64,000 bases of DNA from Acidobacteriota bacterium (GTDB taxonomy: Bacteria; Acidobacteriota; UBA4820; DSQY01), in assembly GCA_021787565.1 (NCBI GenBank), contig JAJYLT010000007.1:1-64000 (forward strand), in the 5' to 3' direction. Shown here in pieces: positions 56,972 to 64,000 of this stretch (position 1 is the first letter of the stretch; each line of letters begins with the position of its first letter). Made by a program: the position numbers and the translations under genes. Below the pieces are notes generated by a model that saw only the letters and a list, made by a program, of their open reading frames with translations, ran no database searches and was not told the origin of the DNA.

Positions 56972-59179
56972 ATGCAAACGGGAGAGCATCGGCCCAGGGC
57001 CGGCTCTGCGAATCGGGGCGCCCGGGGGATCTCCCGGGCGCTCCTGCGTTGGGCCGCCGCTCTGCTCGCGCTCGGCGCCACGGCGGTCCCGCGCGCGGCC
57101 GCGGCAGGGAGCGAAGCCCCTTCCGGCAACCTGGCGGAAGCGGCTCACTTGAGGCGGGCCGGGGAGTGGCCGGCGGCGGAGGCGCTCTTCAAGCAGCTCT
57201 GGATCGGGGAGCCCGAGGGCGAGCGCCTGCGGACCGAGGCGCTGGCCTACGGCCGCATGGCCCTCCTGTGCGACCACGCCGCCGACGCGCAGGCGCCCCT
57301 GCGGGAGACGGCCGACGCGTCCGGCCCGCTGGCCCCTTACGGGCGTCTGCTCCTCGGGGAGTGCCTGCTGAAGCTGGCCAAGCCATCGGAGGCCGCCTCC
57401 GAGGCGCGTCGCCTCCTGGGAGCCCCCCATCCGGACGACCTGGACCGCCGCGCCCTCGAGCTGCTCGCCGAGGCCGAGAGCGACGCGGGAAGACCCGCGG
57501 CTGCGGCGCGGGCCTACCGCAGGCTGCTCGCCCTGCGCCTTCCCAAGGACGAGCAGGACGAAGCGAACTTCGAGCTCGCTTCGCTCCTCGACCGGATGGG
57601 CCGCCGCCGGCAGGCCTTCGCCCTCTACCGTGCCCTCTACCAGAGGCCCGCCTGCCCGTACGGCCGCGCCTCCGGCGAGCGCATGCGGCGGCTGGCGGCA
57701 GAGGGCGTCTCCAAGCTGCCGCTTCGATCGCCCGCGCAGGCCCTCGAATTCGCCCGCAGGCTTCTGGCGGCGGGCCGCCGGGAGGATGCCCTTCAGGTGC
57801 TGTCCGCAATCGGCGGCCCCGCCCTCAAGGGTGAAGCGGCGGAGCGGGAAGCCCTGCTGAGGGTTTCCATTCTGTATGCCCTCAGGGAGAACGCGGCCAC
57901 GGTGGAGGCCGCCGACCGCATGCTGGCGCGCTTCGGACCGAATAAGGAGAGCCTTGCGGCCTCTCTCAAGGCCGCCTGGGCCCTCCTCCGGACGGGGGAC
58001 CACGAGGCCGTGGTGGCGCGATGCCGGGCCTTGCTGGAGAAGGCGGGTGACGAGGGGGCCCTCAAGCTTGAGGCCCTTCACTGCATGGGAACCTCCGCCT
58101 ACGTGCACGGACTTTTCGAGGAGGCCGCGCGGGATTTCGGTGACGCGGAGGGGATGGCCGGATCGGCCGCCACCGCCGTCTCCACCTCCTACAAACGGGC
58201 CTGGTGCCTCTTCCGGCTCGGGGACTACGCCGGAGCCGGGCGGCTCTTTCTCGGAGCCGCCTCGGGCCGCGGTGACGCCGGTTACGAGGGGCCTTCGGCC
58301 TACTGGGCGGCGCGGTCGGCCCTCCGCACGGGCGACCGTCCCGCCGCCATCGGCGGACTGGTCCGCCTGGCCGAATCCCCGGCGGGCTACTGGGCCTGGC
58401 AGGCCCGCCTCGCGCTCCAGGGGATGGGGATTCCGCTGCCGGCGACCCCGGTACCGGCTCTGCCCTCGCCATGGGAGCCCTCCCTCGCTTCGGACCAGAC
58501 CGCCCTGGCCCGCAGCCTCGACTTGGCGGGCATGGAGGTGGACGCCGCGCGGGCCTTCGAATCTTACTATCGGAAGCACCGCAAGGATCCCGACGCGGCC
58601 CTCACCATGGCCACCCTCCTGGCCAGGGCCGGCCGTCAGGCCTCGGCGCAGGCCATCCTCCGGATCTCCTTCCCCGGAGTCCCCGACCGCTTGGCCATCC
58701 CCCCGCAAGCCCTGGCGGTGGAGTATCCGGCACGGGAGCTGGGGCGGATCCGCCCCCTGGCCGTCCGGGTGGGCCTCGCGCCGGCCCTCGTGCTGGCCGT
58801 CATCCGCCAGGAGAGCGGGTTCGACGAGCGGGCCCTCTCCACAGCGGGGGCCGAAGGCCTCATGCAGCTCATGCCCGATACGGCGGAGGACCTCGCCGGG
58901 CCATCGCGAGGAGACCCCTCCTCGCCGGATCTCATGAATCCCCAGGTGAACCTGGAGCTGGGCATACGCTACCTGGGTACCCTGGCGAAGCGCTTTCCCA
59001 CGGCCCCCGCCGTGGCCAGCTACAACGCCGGCGAAGAGATCGTGGCGGGGTGGATCGAGGCCTTCGGCGCCCAGGATGAACCGGAGTTCGTGGCCATGAT
59101 TCCCTACCGCGAAACGCGGATCTACACGGCGCGCGTGCTCTGGAACCTGCACCGGTATCAGGAGGCTGTGGGACGCTAG
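56972..59179 (+). CDS. soluble lytic murein transglycosylase (Slt70-like)
   Basis: A 735-aa periplasmic enzyme that cleaves the glycan strand, forming anhydro-muramic ends. A signal peptide (about 20-45) is followed by a long superhelical repeat region (about 55-560) and the SLT domain: VLAVIRQESGFDERALSTAG (catalytic Glu about residue 613), GLMQLMPDTAEDLAG, LELGIRYLGTLAKRF and AVASYNAGEEIVAGWI. Ends with YRETRIYTARVLWNLHRY. Layout and size match Slt70. It starts 10 nt after the acyl-CoA dehydrogenase stop, so it is probably cotranscribed, though no functional link is obvious. Confidence 0.93.
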   Translation: MQTGEHRPRAGSANRGARGISRALLRWAAALLALGATAVPRAAAAGSEAPSGNLAEAAHLRRAGEWPAAEALFKQLWIGEPEGERLRTEALAYGRMALLCDHAADAQAPLRETADASGPLAPYGRLLLGECLLKLAKPSEAASEARRLLGAPHPDDLDRRALELLAEAESDAGRPAAAARAYRRLLALRLPKDEQDEANFELASLLDRMGRRRQAFALYRALYQRPACPYGRASGERMRRLAAEGVSKLPLRSPAQALEFARRLLAAGRREDALQVLSAIGGPALKGEAAEREALLRVSILYALRENAATVEAADRMLARFGPNKESLAASLKAAWALLRTGDHEAVVARCRALLEKAGDEGALKLEALHCMGTSAYVHGLFEEAARDFGDAEGMAGSAATAVSTSYKRAWCLFRLGDYAGAGRLFLGAASGRGDAGYEGPSAYWAARSALRTGDRPAAIGGLVRLAESPAGYWAWQARLALQGMGIPLPATPVPALPSPWEPSLASDQTALARSLDLAGMEVDAARAFESYYRKHRKDPDAALTMATLLARAGRQASAQAILRISFPGVPDRLAIPPQALAVEYPARELGRIRPLAVRVGLAPALVLAVIRQESGFDERALSTAGAEGLMQLMPDTAEDLAGPSRGDPSSPDLMNPQVNLELGIRYLGTLAKRFPTAPAVASYNAGEEIVAGWIEAFGAQDEPEFVAMIPYRETRIYTARVLWNLHRYQEAVGR

Positions 59180-59507
59180 AGAAGAAGAGGTTCGGGCAGT
59201 GGGGCGGGCGCCCTCGCCCGCCAAGGGTCATCAGGCGCTGGACGCTACCCCTTCCGGTCCAACAGCTTCTGGATCTCCGATGGAATTTGGCGCGTAGGAG
59301 CGCCGCCCCCGGCGCGATGGGCCGCTCATGGGAACCGCATCGTCTCAGCGGGTTCCCCCGGATCGCGGCGAGGCGCCGCTCCTACAGAGGGGTTGCGCCT
59401 CCATCGCGGAATTTCGGCGGGCGCGCCGAGCTTCCGGCGAGCGATGCCGTCATGCTAGAGTGGCCGGCTTGGGGCCTTTCCGGCGGGCGCCGGCGAGGGG
59501 TTGCCCC
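59180..59507. other. intergenic region with REP pair
   Basis: Between the transglycosylase and the MFS gene (both plus). It contains the REP-like inverted pair at 59294-59385; otherwise nothing is recognised. Open frames here are upstream extensions of the MFS frame. Confidence 0.55.
59294..59385. repeat. REP-like palindromes, inverted pair
   Basis: Plus unit from 59294: GTAGGAGCGCCG...CGGCGCGATG. Minus unit 59363-59385, read on the minus strand: GTAGGAGCGGCG...CGCCGCGA. Heads point outward; about 45 bases separate the units. Confidence 0.75.
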
Positions 59508-60974
59508 ATGGAGGAGGTGGGCATCGTGAGCGAGGAAGCGAAGACCCCAGCAGCCGCCGAAGATCCCCAGCTTTCACCGTTTCGCGAGGTGGTCCAGCCC
59601 TTCATCGACCTCGTCCACGCCTCCAGGGCCCTCTGGGCCGTGAATGTCTCCTACTTCCTCGAGGGGCTCATCTACTTCGGCTGGCTGTCGCTCCTGGCCC
59701 TCTTCTGCAACCGGTTCGTGGGGATGAACGACCTGCACGCGGACTGGATGGTCAGCTTCCTCACGGCCGGCATCACTCTCTCCATGCTCTTTTTCGGCGG
59801 GGTGGCCGACAAGATAGGGGTCCGCAAGGCCCTGATTTTGTCTGTCTTTCTCATGCTCGTGGGCCGGCTGATCATGGTGTCCGCCGTCGGCCTCTTCCCC
59901 GGCGCCCAGGGGACGCTCTTCTGGACGACGGTGCTGGGCATCATGGGGGTGGTGCTCGGATACGGCCTCTACCAGCCCGCCGCGTACACGGCCGTGCGGG
60001 AGTACTGCGACGAGCGCACGGCGGCCATGGGCTACGCCATGCTCTACGCCCTGATGAACCTCGGCGGGGCGCTGCCCGGCTTCATCTCCCCGCCCATCCG
60101 CATGAAGTGGGACATCCCCGGCGTCTTCTGGACCTACGTGGGGCTCACGGGGCTGGGGCTCCTGCTCCTCTTCATCATTCTGACCAAGCGGGTGGAGCGC
60201 GAAACGCTGGCCGCCGTGGCCGGTTACCGGAAGGTCCACGAAAAGGAGAGCGCCGACAAGGACCAGAAGGAGCTGGACGAAGCGGCGGCCGAGAAGGCCG
60301 CACTGGCGGGCAGGCCGTGGATCGAAAGGGCCTGGTACTGGATCAGGAACCACCCGCTGGCGGACCCCAAGTTCGCCTTCTTCATCTTCTGCCTGATCCC
60401 CGTGCAGACGCTCTTCGCGCACAACTGGCTCACCCTGCCGCAGTACGTCTACAGGGCCATGGGCAGCGTGGGGCACCACTACATGGAGTTCTTCGTCAAC
60501 TTCATCAACCCCACGCTCATCTTCATCCTCACCCCGTCCATCGCCGCCCTGACGCGCAAGCGGAACGTCTACAACATGATGATCGCCGGCACCTTCGTGA
60601 TGGCCATCCCCACCTTCCTGCTCTCCATCCACGCGACCCCGAACGGCCGGATCTGGCTGCTGCTCGGCTACCTCGTCGTGACCTCCGTGGGCGAAGCCAT
60701 GTGGCAACCCCGCTTCCTGCAGTACGCGGCGGAGATCGCCCCCAAGGGTCGCACCGGCGCCTACATGGGCGTGGCCCAGTTCCCCTGGTTCCTCACCAAG
60801 GTCATCACGGGCCTCTACGCCGGCTGGTTCCTCATGCGCTACTGCCCGGCCAAGGGACCGGTCCATCCGGAGATGATGTGGTTCATCTACGCCTGCATCG
60901 CCATGGCCTCCACCGTCATGCTCATCCTCGCCAAGGGCTGGCTCGGCAAGGATTTCAAGACGAAGAAGGAGTGA
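59508..60974 (+). CDS. MFS transporter
   Basis: A 488-aa major-facilitator-type protein with about 12 membrane helices and a charged central loop (about residues 225-285). The family signature between TM2 and TM3 is GGVADKIGVRKALILS; GYGLYQPAAYTAVREYCDER and the following MGYAMLYALMNLGGALPGF recall peptide/POT-like members. The last helices include GEAMWQPRFLQYAAEIAPKG. Start at ATG 59508 (GAGGGG upstream) or GTG 59526 (GGAGGAGG upstream); both are plausible. Substrate unknown. Confidence 0.85.
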   Translation: MEEVGIVSEEAKTPAAAEDPQLSPFREVVQPFIDLVHASRALWAVNVSYFLEGLIYFGWLSLLALFCNRFVGMNDLHADWMVSFLTAGITLSMLFFGGVADKIGVRKALILSVFLMLVGRLIMVSAVGLFPGAQGTLFWTTVLGIMGVVLGYGLYQPAAYTAVREYCDERTAAMGYAMLYALMNLGGALPGFISPPIRMKWDIPGVFWTYVGLTGLGLLLLFIILTKRVERETLAAVAGYRKVHEKESADKDQKELDEAAAEKAALAGRPWIERAWYWIRNHPLADPKFAFFIFCLIPVQTLFAHNWLTLPQYVYRAMGSVGHHYMEFFVNFINPTLIFILTPSIAALTRKRNVYNMMIAGTFVMAIPTFLLSIHATPNGRIWLLLGYLVVTSVGEAMWQPRFLQYAAEIAPKGRTGAYMGVAQFPWFLTKVITGLYAGWFLMRYCPAKGPVHPEMMWFIYACIAMASTVMLILAKGWLGKDFKTKKE

Positions 60975-61038
60975 CGAGGGGCGGACCCGGCAACCTCCCT
61001 ACCTTCCCGTGCGTACAAGGAGGTGAGGAGGTGACACC

Positions 61039-61653
61039 ATGGCCATCCAATGGGTTCGTCGCGGTCTCGTCGCCGTGCTGGTCGCTGCGCTTCTGTCCGC
61101 CGCCCTGCCGCTTCTGGCCCAGAGCAGGTCCGACGAAGTGGTCCAGTTCCGCATCCAGGGTGAGCGGGACGGCGCCGTCATCGAGATGCCCCTGAAGGTC
61201 CTCGAATTCCTCGACCAGCACAAGGTGGAAAAGGGATTGCGGGGATGCCGCGTGGAGGGCCAGCAGGTCACGCTGGACCTCGGCAAGGTGCTCGATGCGC
61301 TCAAGAAGGAGAACAAGGGCGGGGAGAGCCAGCTCTTCACGGTGGAGGAGCACGGCCGCAAGAGCTCGGTCACGGTCGGCTTTGCCCCCTCAGCCCAGCC
61401 GAGGCCCGGCAAGGCCCCCACGAACTTCGTGCTGCAGGCCAGGGACAAGGGCGAGGTCGGTGAGGGGACCCGAATCTCCGTGCCCCTTTCCACCGTTCAG
61501 TCCCTTCTGTCGGGGCTCAAGGTCGAGGGCAAGGGGCCGGTGGATGCCGAGGCCCTCTTCGCCCAGCTCGTCCCCTTCGCCAGGCAGCTCGGCACCGGCC
61601 TGCTCGCCCGCGTCGTCAGCAACGACGGAGAGGTCACGCTGAGCCTGGAGTAG
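61039..61653 (+). CDS. secreted protein with duplicated domain, unknown function
   Basis: 204 aa. A signal peptide ends about residue 28. The mature part appears to be two copies of one fold: VQFRIQGERDGAVIEMPLKV, and later NFVLQARDKGEVGEGTRISV, each followed by a helix (LEFLDQHKVE, and SLLSGLKVEG), a second helix and a closing strand (SVTVGF and EVTLSL). AAGGAGGTGAGGAGGTGA precedes the ATG, an unusually strong ribosome site that predicts high expression. Its own terminator follows. I do not recognise the family. Confidence 0.7.
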   Translation: MAIQWVRRGLVAVLVAALLSAALPLLAQSRSDEVVQFRIQGERDGAVIEMPLKVLEFLDQHKVEKGLRGCRVEGQQVTLDLGKVLDALKKENKGGESQLFTVEEHGRKSSVTVGFAPSAQPRPGKAPTNFVLQARDKGEVGEGTRISVPLSTVQSLLSGLKVEGKGPVDAEALFAQLVPFARQLGTGLLARVVSNDGEVTLSLE

Positions 61654-61680
61654 GATTTTTTCGGACCGCGCCGAGAAATG

Positions 61681-61712
61681 AGGGGCGGTGCCCGCGAGGT
61701 GCCGCCCCTTTT
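61681..61712 (+). terminator. rho-independent terminator
   Basis: AGGGGCGG/CCGCCCCT stem (8 bp, extended by weaker pairs) followed by TTTT, 28 bases after the stop of the duplicated-domain gene. Confidence 0.75.
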
Positions 61713-61779
61713 CCCCTGGCCTGTCAGCGATCTCTGGCGGCCTGGAGGTGAGCACTCAGGCCAAAGGCCTGGGCCGGCC

Positions 61780-63654
61780 TCAGGCCGCGAGCATGCGTCT
61801 GCCCCAGTGGGCGAGGACCACGAGGTTCCAGAGGAGCAGACCCCTGTCCTTTCCGTCGAGGTGTTCCTGCAAGACCCGGCGCACCTCGGCGGTGTGGAAG
61901 TAGTCGGCCATCCAGTCGGCGCCGTCCAGGGTCTCCTCCACGAAGCCCTTCAGCGGGCCGCGGATCCAGCCGTTCCACGGCACGGGGAAGCCCAGCTTCC
62001 TGCGGTAGGCCACGCCGTGGGGGATCCCCGCCTTCACGGCATACCGCTTGAGCAGGTACTTGGTGATCCCTCGGTTGATCTTCAGGCGCTGAGGCAGATG
62101 GAAGCAGAAGGTGAGCAAATCGACGTCGAGGAAGGGGACGCGCATCTCCAAGCCATGGGCCATGGACATGCGGTCGGAGTGGTTGAGCAGGTTGTCCGGG
62201 AGCCAACCCTTGCAGAGGGTCGAGAGAATGGCGTCCAGGGGGCCTCTGTGGCTGGGCACCTCGGTGTAGAAGGCATCGAGCGTACGGTCGTAGGGGGGTG
62301 GCATGCAGTCCTTCAGGAGCCGGTTCATGGTTGCCGGAGGCAGGGGCATCGTGAGGTCATACCGGATCTTGCCGGGGAGCTGGCCGGGCACGGCGCGCCG
62401 GATCTCCTCCCAGCGGGCCAGCTGCGCCCTCTTGTGGTCCCGCCTTGCGATGGCGGCGGCCGCCGCCCGTGCCCCGGGGAGCCCCCTGAGCAGGACGATG
62501 GAGCGGATCTGCCTGAGCACGCGGTCCAGGTGATAGCCCCCGAGGACCTCGTCGGCCCCCTGTCCCGAAAGGAGCACCTTCACGCTGGAAGAGGCCAGGC
62601 CGCACACGTGGTAGAGCGGGATCACGGCCACGTCGGCCACGGGGTCGTCCAGGCGGGAGAGCACGGTGCCCAGAGAGTCCGCGAAGCGCTCCGGCGTGAT
62701 CGTGACCTCGTGGTGGTCCGTCTCGAGCTGCTGGGCCACGGCCTTGGCCCAGCTCCTCTCGTCGTGGCCCTGCTCCTCGAAGGCCACGGTGAAGGTGGCC
62801 ATGCGCTCCTGGCCGCATTGGCGCAGGGCCGCCGCCAGGGCCGAGGAGTCCACGCCGCCCGACAGCAGGAGCCCCACGGGCACGTCGGAGATGAGGCGCC
62901 GCCGGACCGAGGCCTCGAAGAGTTCGCGGAACCGCTCCAGCGCCTCCGCCTCCCCCATCTTGTGGATCCGGTCGCCGATGGGCAGCCGCCAGTAGGGGGA
63001 GATGCGGATCCCCTCCGCGGAGGCCGTGAGGAGGTGGCCGGGAGGCAGCTTCTGCACCGATTTCAGCAAGGTGCGGGGGGCCAGGACGTAGCGGCAGGCC
63101 ACCTGCTCGGCCAGGGCCCGGGGGTTCAGCTCCCGGCTGACCTCGGGGTGCCGGAGGAGGGGCGGGATCTCGGAGGCGAAGACCAGCCCGTCTCTGACCC
63201 TCGACCAGTAGAGGGGCTTGATGCCGAGGCGGTCGCGGCAGAGCAGGAGCTTCCGCTCCGAGCGGTCCCACAGGGCGAAGGCCCACATGCCGTTGAACCG
63301 GTTCAGCGCATCCCTTCCCCAAACCATGAAGGCCCTAAGGAGGACCTCCGTGTCGGACCGGGTGGAGAAGGTCTCCCCGAGGCGCTCCAGATCGGCGCGC
63401 AGCTCCGGATGGTTGTAGATCTCTCCGTTGTAGACGATGACGTAGCGGCCGTCGGGGCTGACCATGGGCTGGGCGGCGGCGGGCGTGAGGTCGATGATGG
63501 AGAGCCTGCGGTGCCCCAGGGACACCCCCGCCTCGTGCAGGAAGCCTTCGCCGTCCGGGCCGCGGTGGGCGATCTGCTCCGCCATCCTCTCCGTGGTACC
63601 GGGGCGCACGAGGGAAGGCTCGCCGAACCCCACCTCCCCGCAGATACCGCACAT
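61780..63654 (-). CDS. asnB: glutamine-hydrolysing asparagine synthetase AsnB
   Basis: A 624-aa two-domain enzyme. The glutaminase domain starts with the nucleophile Cys after Met (MCGICGEVGFG) and holds HRGPDGEGF and IVYNGEIYNHPELRADL. The synthetase domain has the ATP-binding LLLSGGVDSSALAAALRQ and LLSGQGADEVLGGYH, then MRVPFLDVDLLTFCFHLPQR. ATG 63654 places Cys at position 2, as required for activity. Homologues also amidate cell-surface sugars or peptides, so the product may not be free asparagine. This is the second asparagine-forming enzyme in the window. Confidence 0.93.
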   Translation of the reverse strand: MCGICGEVGFGEPSLVRPGTTERMAEQIAHRGPDGEGFLHEAGVSLGHRRLSIIDLTPAAAQPMVSPDGRYVIVYNGEIYNHPELRADLERLGETFSTRSDTEVLLRAFMVWGRDALNRFNGMWAFALWDRSERKLLLCRDRLGIKPLYWSRVRDGLVFASEIPPLLRHPEVSRELNPRALAEQVACRYVLAPRTLLKSVQKLPPGHLLTASAEGIRISPYWRLPIGDRIHKMGEAEALERFRELFEASVRRRLISDVPVGLLLSGGVDSSALAAALRQCGQERMATFTVAFEEQGHDERSWAKAVAQQLETDHHEVTITPERFADSLGTVLSRLDDPVADVAVIPLYHVCGLASSSVKVLLSGQGADEVLGGYHLDRVLRQIRSIVLLRGLPGARAAAAAIARRDHKRAQLARWEEIRRAVPGQLPGKIRYDLTMPLPPATMNRLLKDCMPPPYDRTLDAFYTEVPSHRGPLDAILSTLCKGWLPDNLLNHSDRMSMAHGLEMRVPFLDVDLLTFCFHLPQRLKINRGITKYLLKRYAVKAGIPHGVAYRRKLGFPVPWNGWIRGPLKGFVEETLDGADWMADYFHTAEVRRVLQEHLDGKDRGLLLWNLVVLAHWGRRMLAA

Positions 63655-63720
63655 GGGCTCCTCCCCGAGCATTGTAGAGGTGCGGGGGTGGGCTGTCCAG
63701 GAGGAAGGAGCGTGAACTGG

Positions 63721-63896
63721 GGGACTAGGGGACTAGGGGACTAGGGGACTAGGGGACTAGGAGACTAGGGGACTAGGGGACTAGGAGACTAGGAGACTAG
63801 GGGACTAGGAGACTAGGTGACTAGGGGACTAGGGGACTAGGGGACTAGGGGACTAGGAGACTAGGAGACTAGGAGACTAGGGGACTAGGAGACTAG
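63721..63896. repeat. octamer tandem array, 22 units of GGGACTAG type
   Basis: 22 consecutive 8-nt units: 13 GGGACTAG, 8 GAGACTAG and 1 GTGACTAG. Only the second base varies. Each unit contains CTAG, a tetranucleotide that is rare in many bacterial genomes. It lies upstream of asnB. From 63897 to 64000 I see only a TTGACT at 63976, possibly a -35 whose -10 is outside the window. Confidence 0.95.
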
Positions 63897-64000
63897 GGAA
63901 AGAAGGCCGTGCAGGCGTCTCCTGGGTGAGGCGAGCAAGGTGTGAATCGAGCTGAGGCCCGCCTCCCCAGACGGGTTGACTTTGGGCTTTTCGCCAGCGC

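Noticed and set aside
63721-63896. Array resembling a CRISPR
   Set aside because: The unit is only 8 nt with no spacers and no cas genes nearby; it is a simple tandem repeat.

Overview
The window looks like chromosome from a high-GC Gram-negative bacterium. An outer membrane is implied by LptB and an LptC/OstA-like protein, an MsbA-type exporter, a LPS-core-type glycosyltransferase, a TonB-type C-terminal domain, a lytic transglycosylase and a periplasmic amidase. The gene mix (DUF4388 protein, DUF1844 protein, regulatory PTS with HPr kinase beside rpoN, sensory genes, PKD-rich secreted protein) fits Acidobacteriota or a Myxococcota/Desulfobacterota-like lineage best. This placement is inference; there is no rRNA here. 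No prophage, integrase, transposase or CRISPR array was seen.

Layout. 1-525: repeat-rich intergenic DNA. 526-2519: rhomboid protease and an NFACT protein. 2497-7846: a chemosensory operon (orphan substrate-binding protein, methyl-accepting protein, CheW) followed by an aldolase-fold protein lacking its catalytic residues and a flippase-like membrane protein. 8530-11907: nrdR-hsp20-lon. 11987-20905, minus strand: DUF4388 protein, TPR membrane protein, DUF1844 protein, MsbA-type ABC exporter, then a glycosyltransferase and an amidase. 21415-22419: EpmA-like ligase. 22906-32173, minus strand: envelope/regulation cluster lpt(C/A)-lptB-rpoN-hpf-hprK-rapZ-EIIA-ptsH-ptsI. 32480-34188: mechanosensitive-type membrane protein and tRNA-Asn. 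34477-38281: lipoprotein, an AsnRS-derived asparagine synthetase divergent from an AsnC/Lrp regulator, and a LarA-family protein. 38667-41700: anti-sigma/ECF-sigma pair and purF. 42076-48120: a pyruvate dehydrogenase locus (E3, E2, E1beta, E1alpha) with a lipoate ligase. 48464-54864: a secreted-protein region with a papain-fold protein lacking its catalytic residues and fused to PKD domains, a pseudokinase-TonB fusion, an intact C1 peptidase and a 45-codon OsmC-tail ORF. 55123-63654: acyl-CoA dehydrogenase, lytic transglycosylase, MFS transporter, a secreted duplicated-domain protein and AsnB.

How genes work together. HprK, HPr, EI and EIIA form a regulatory phosphorelay without sugar permeases, next to sigma54, hibernation factor and RapZ, upstream of LPS-transport genes. 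The lipoate ligase can lipoylate the E2 of the adjacent pyruvate dehydrogenase. Intergenic DNA is unusually rich in repeats: REP-like palindromes, 7-8-nt tandem arrays often beside them, a 380-bp hairpin-rich element in two copies, and an 87-bp inverted-repeat element that ends on the stop codon of two genes.

The most notable candidates for undescribed biology are the pseudokinase-TonB fusion with its papain-fold neighbours, the catalytically emptied DeoC-like protein beside a flippase, the 380-bp element, and the 87-bp element with paired base changes. Several good sigma70-type promoters with exactly 17-nt spacers can be read directly. Everything is by eye; no database search was possible.
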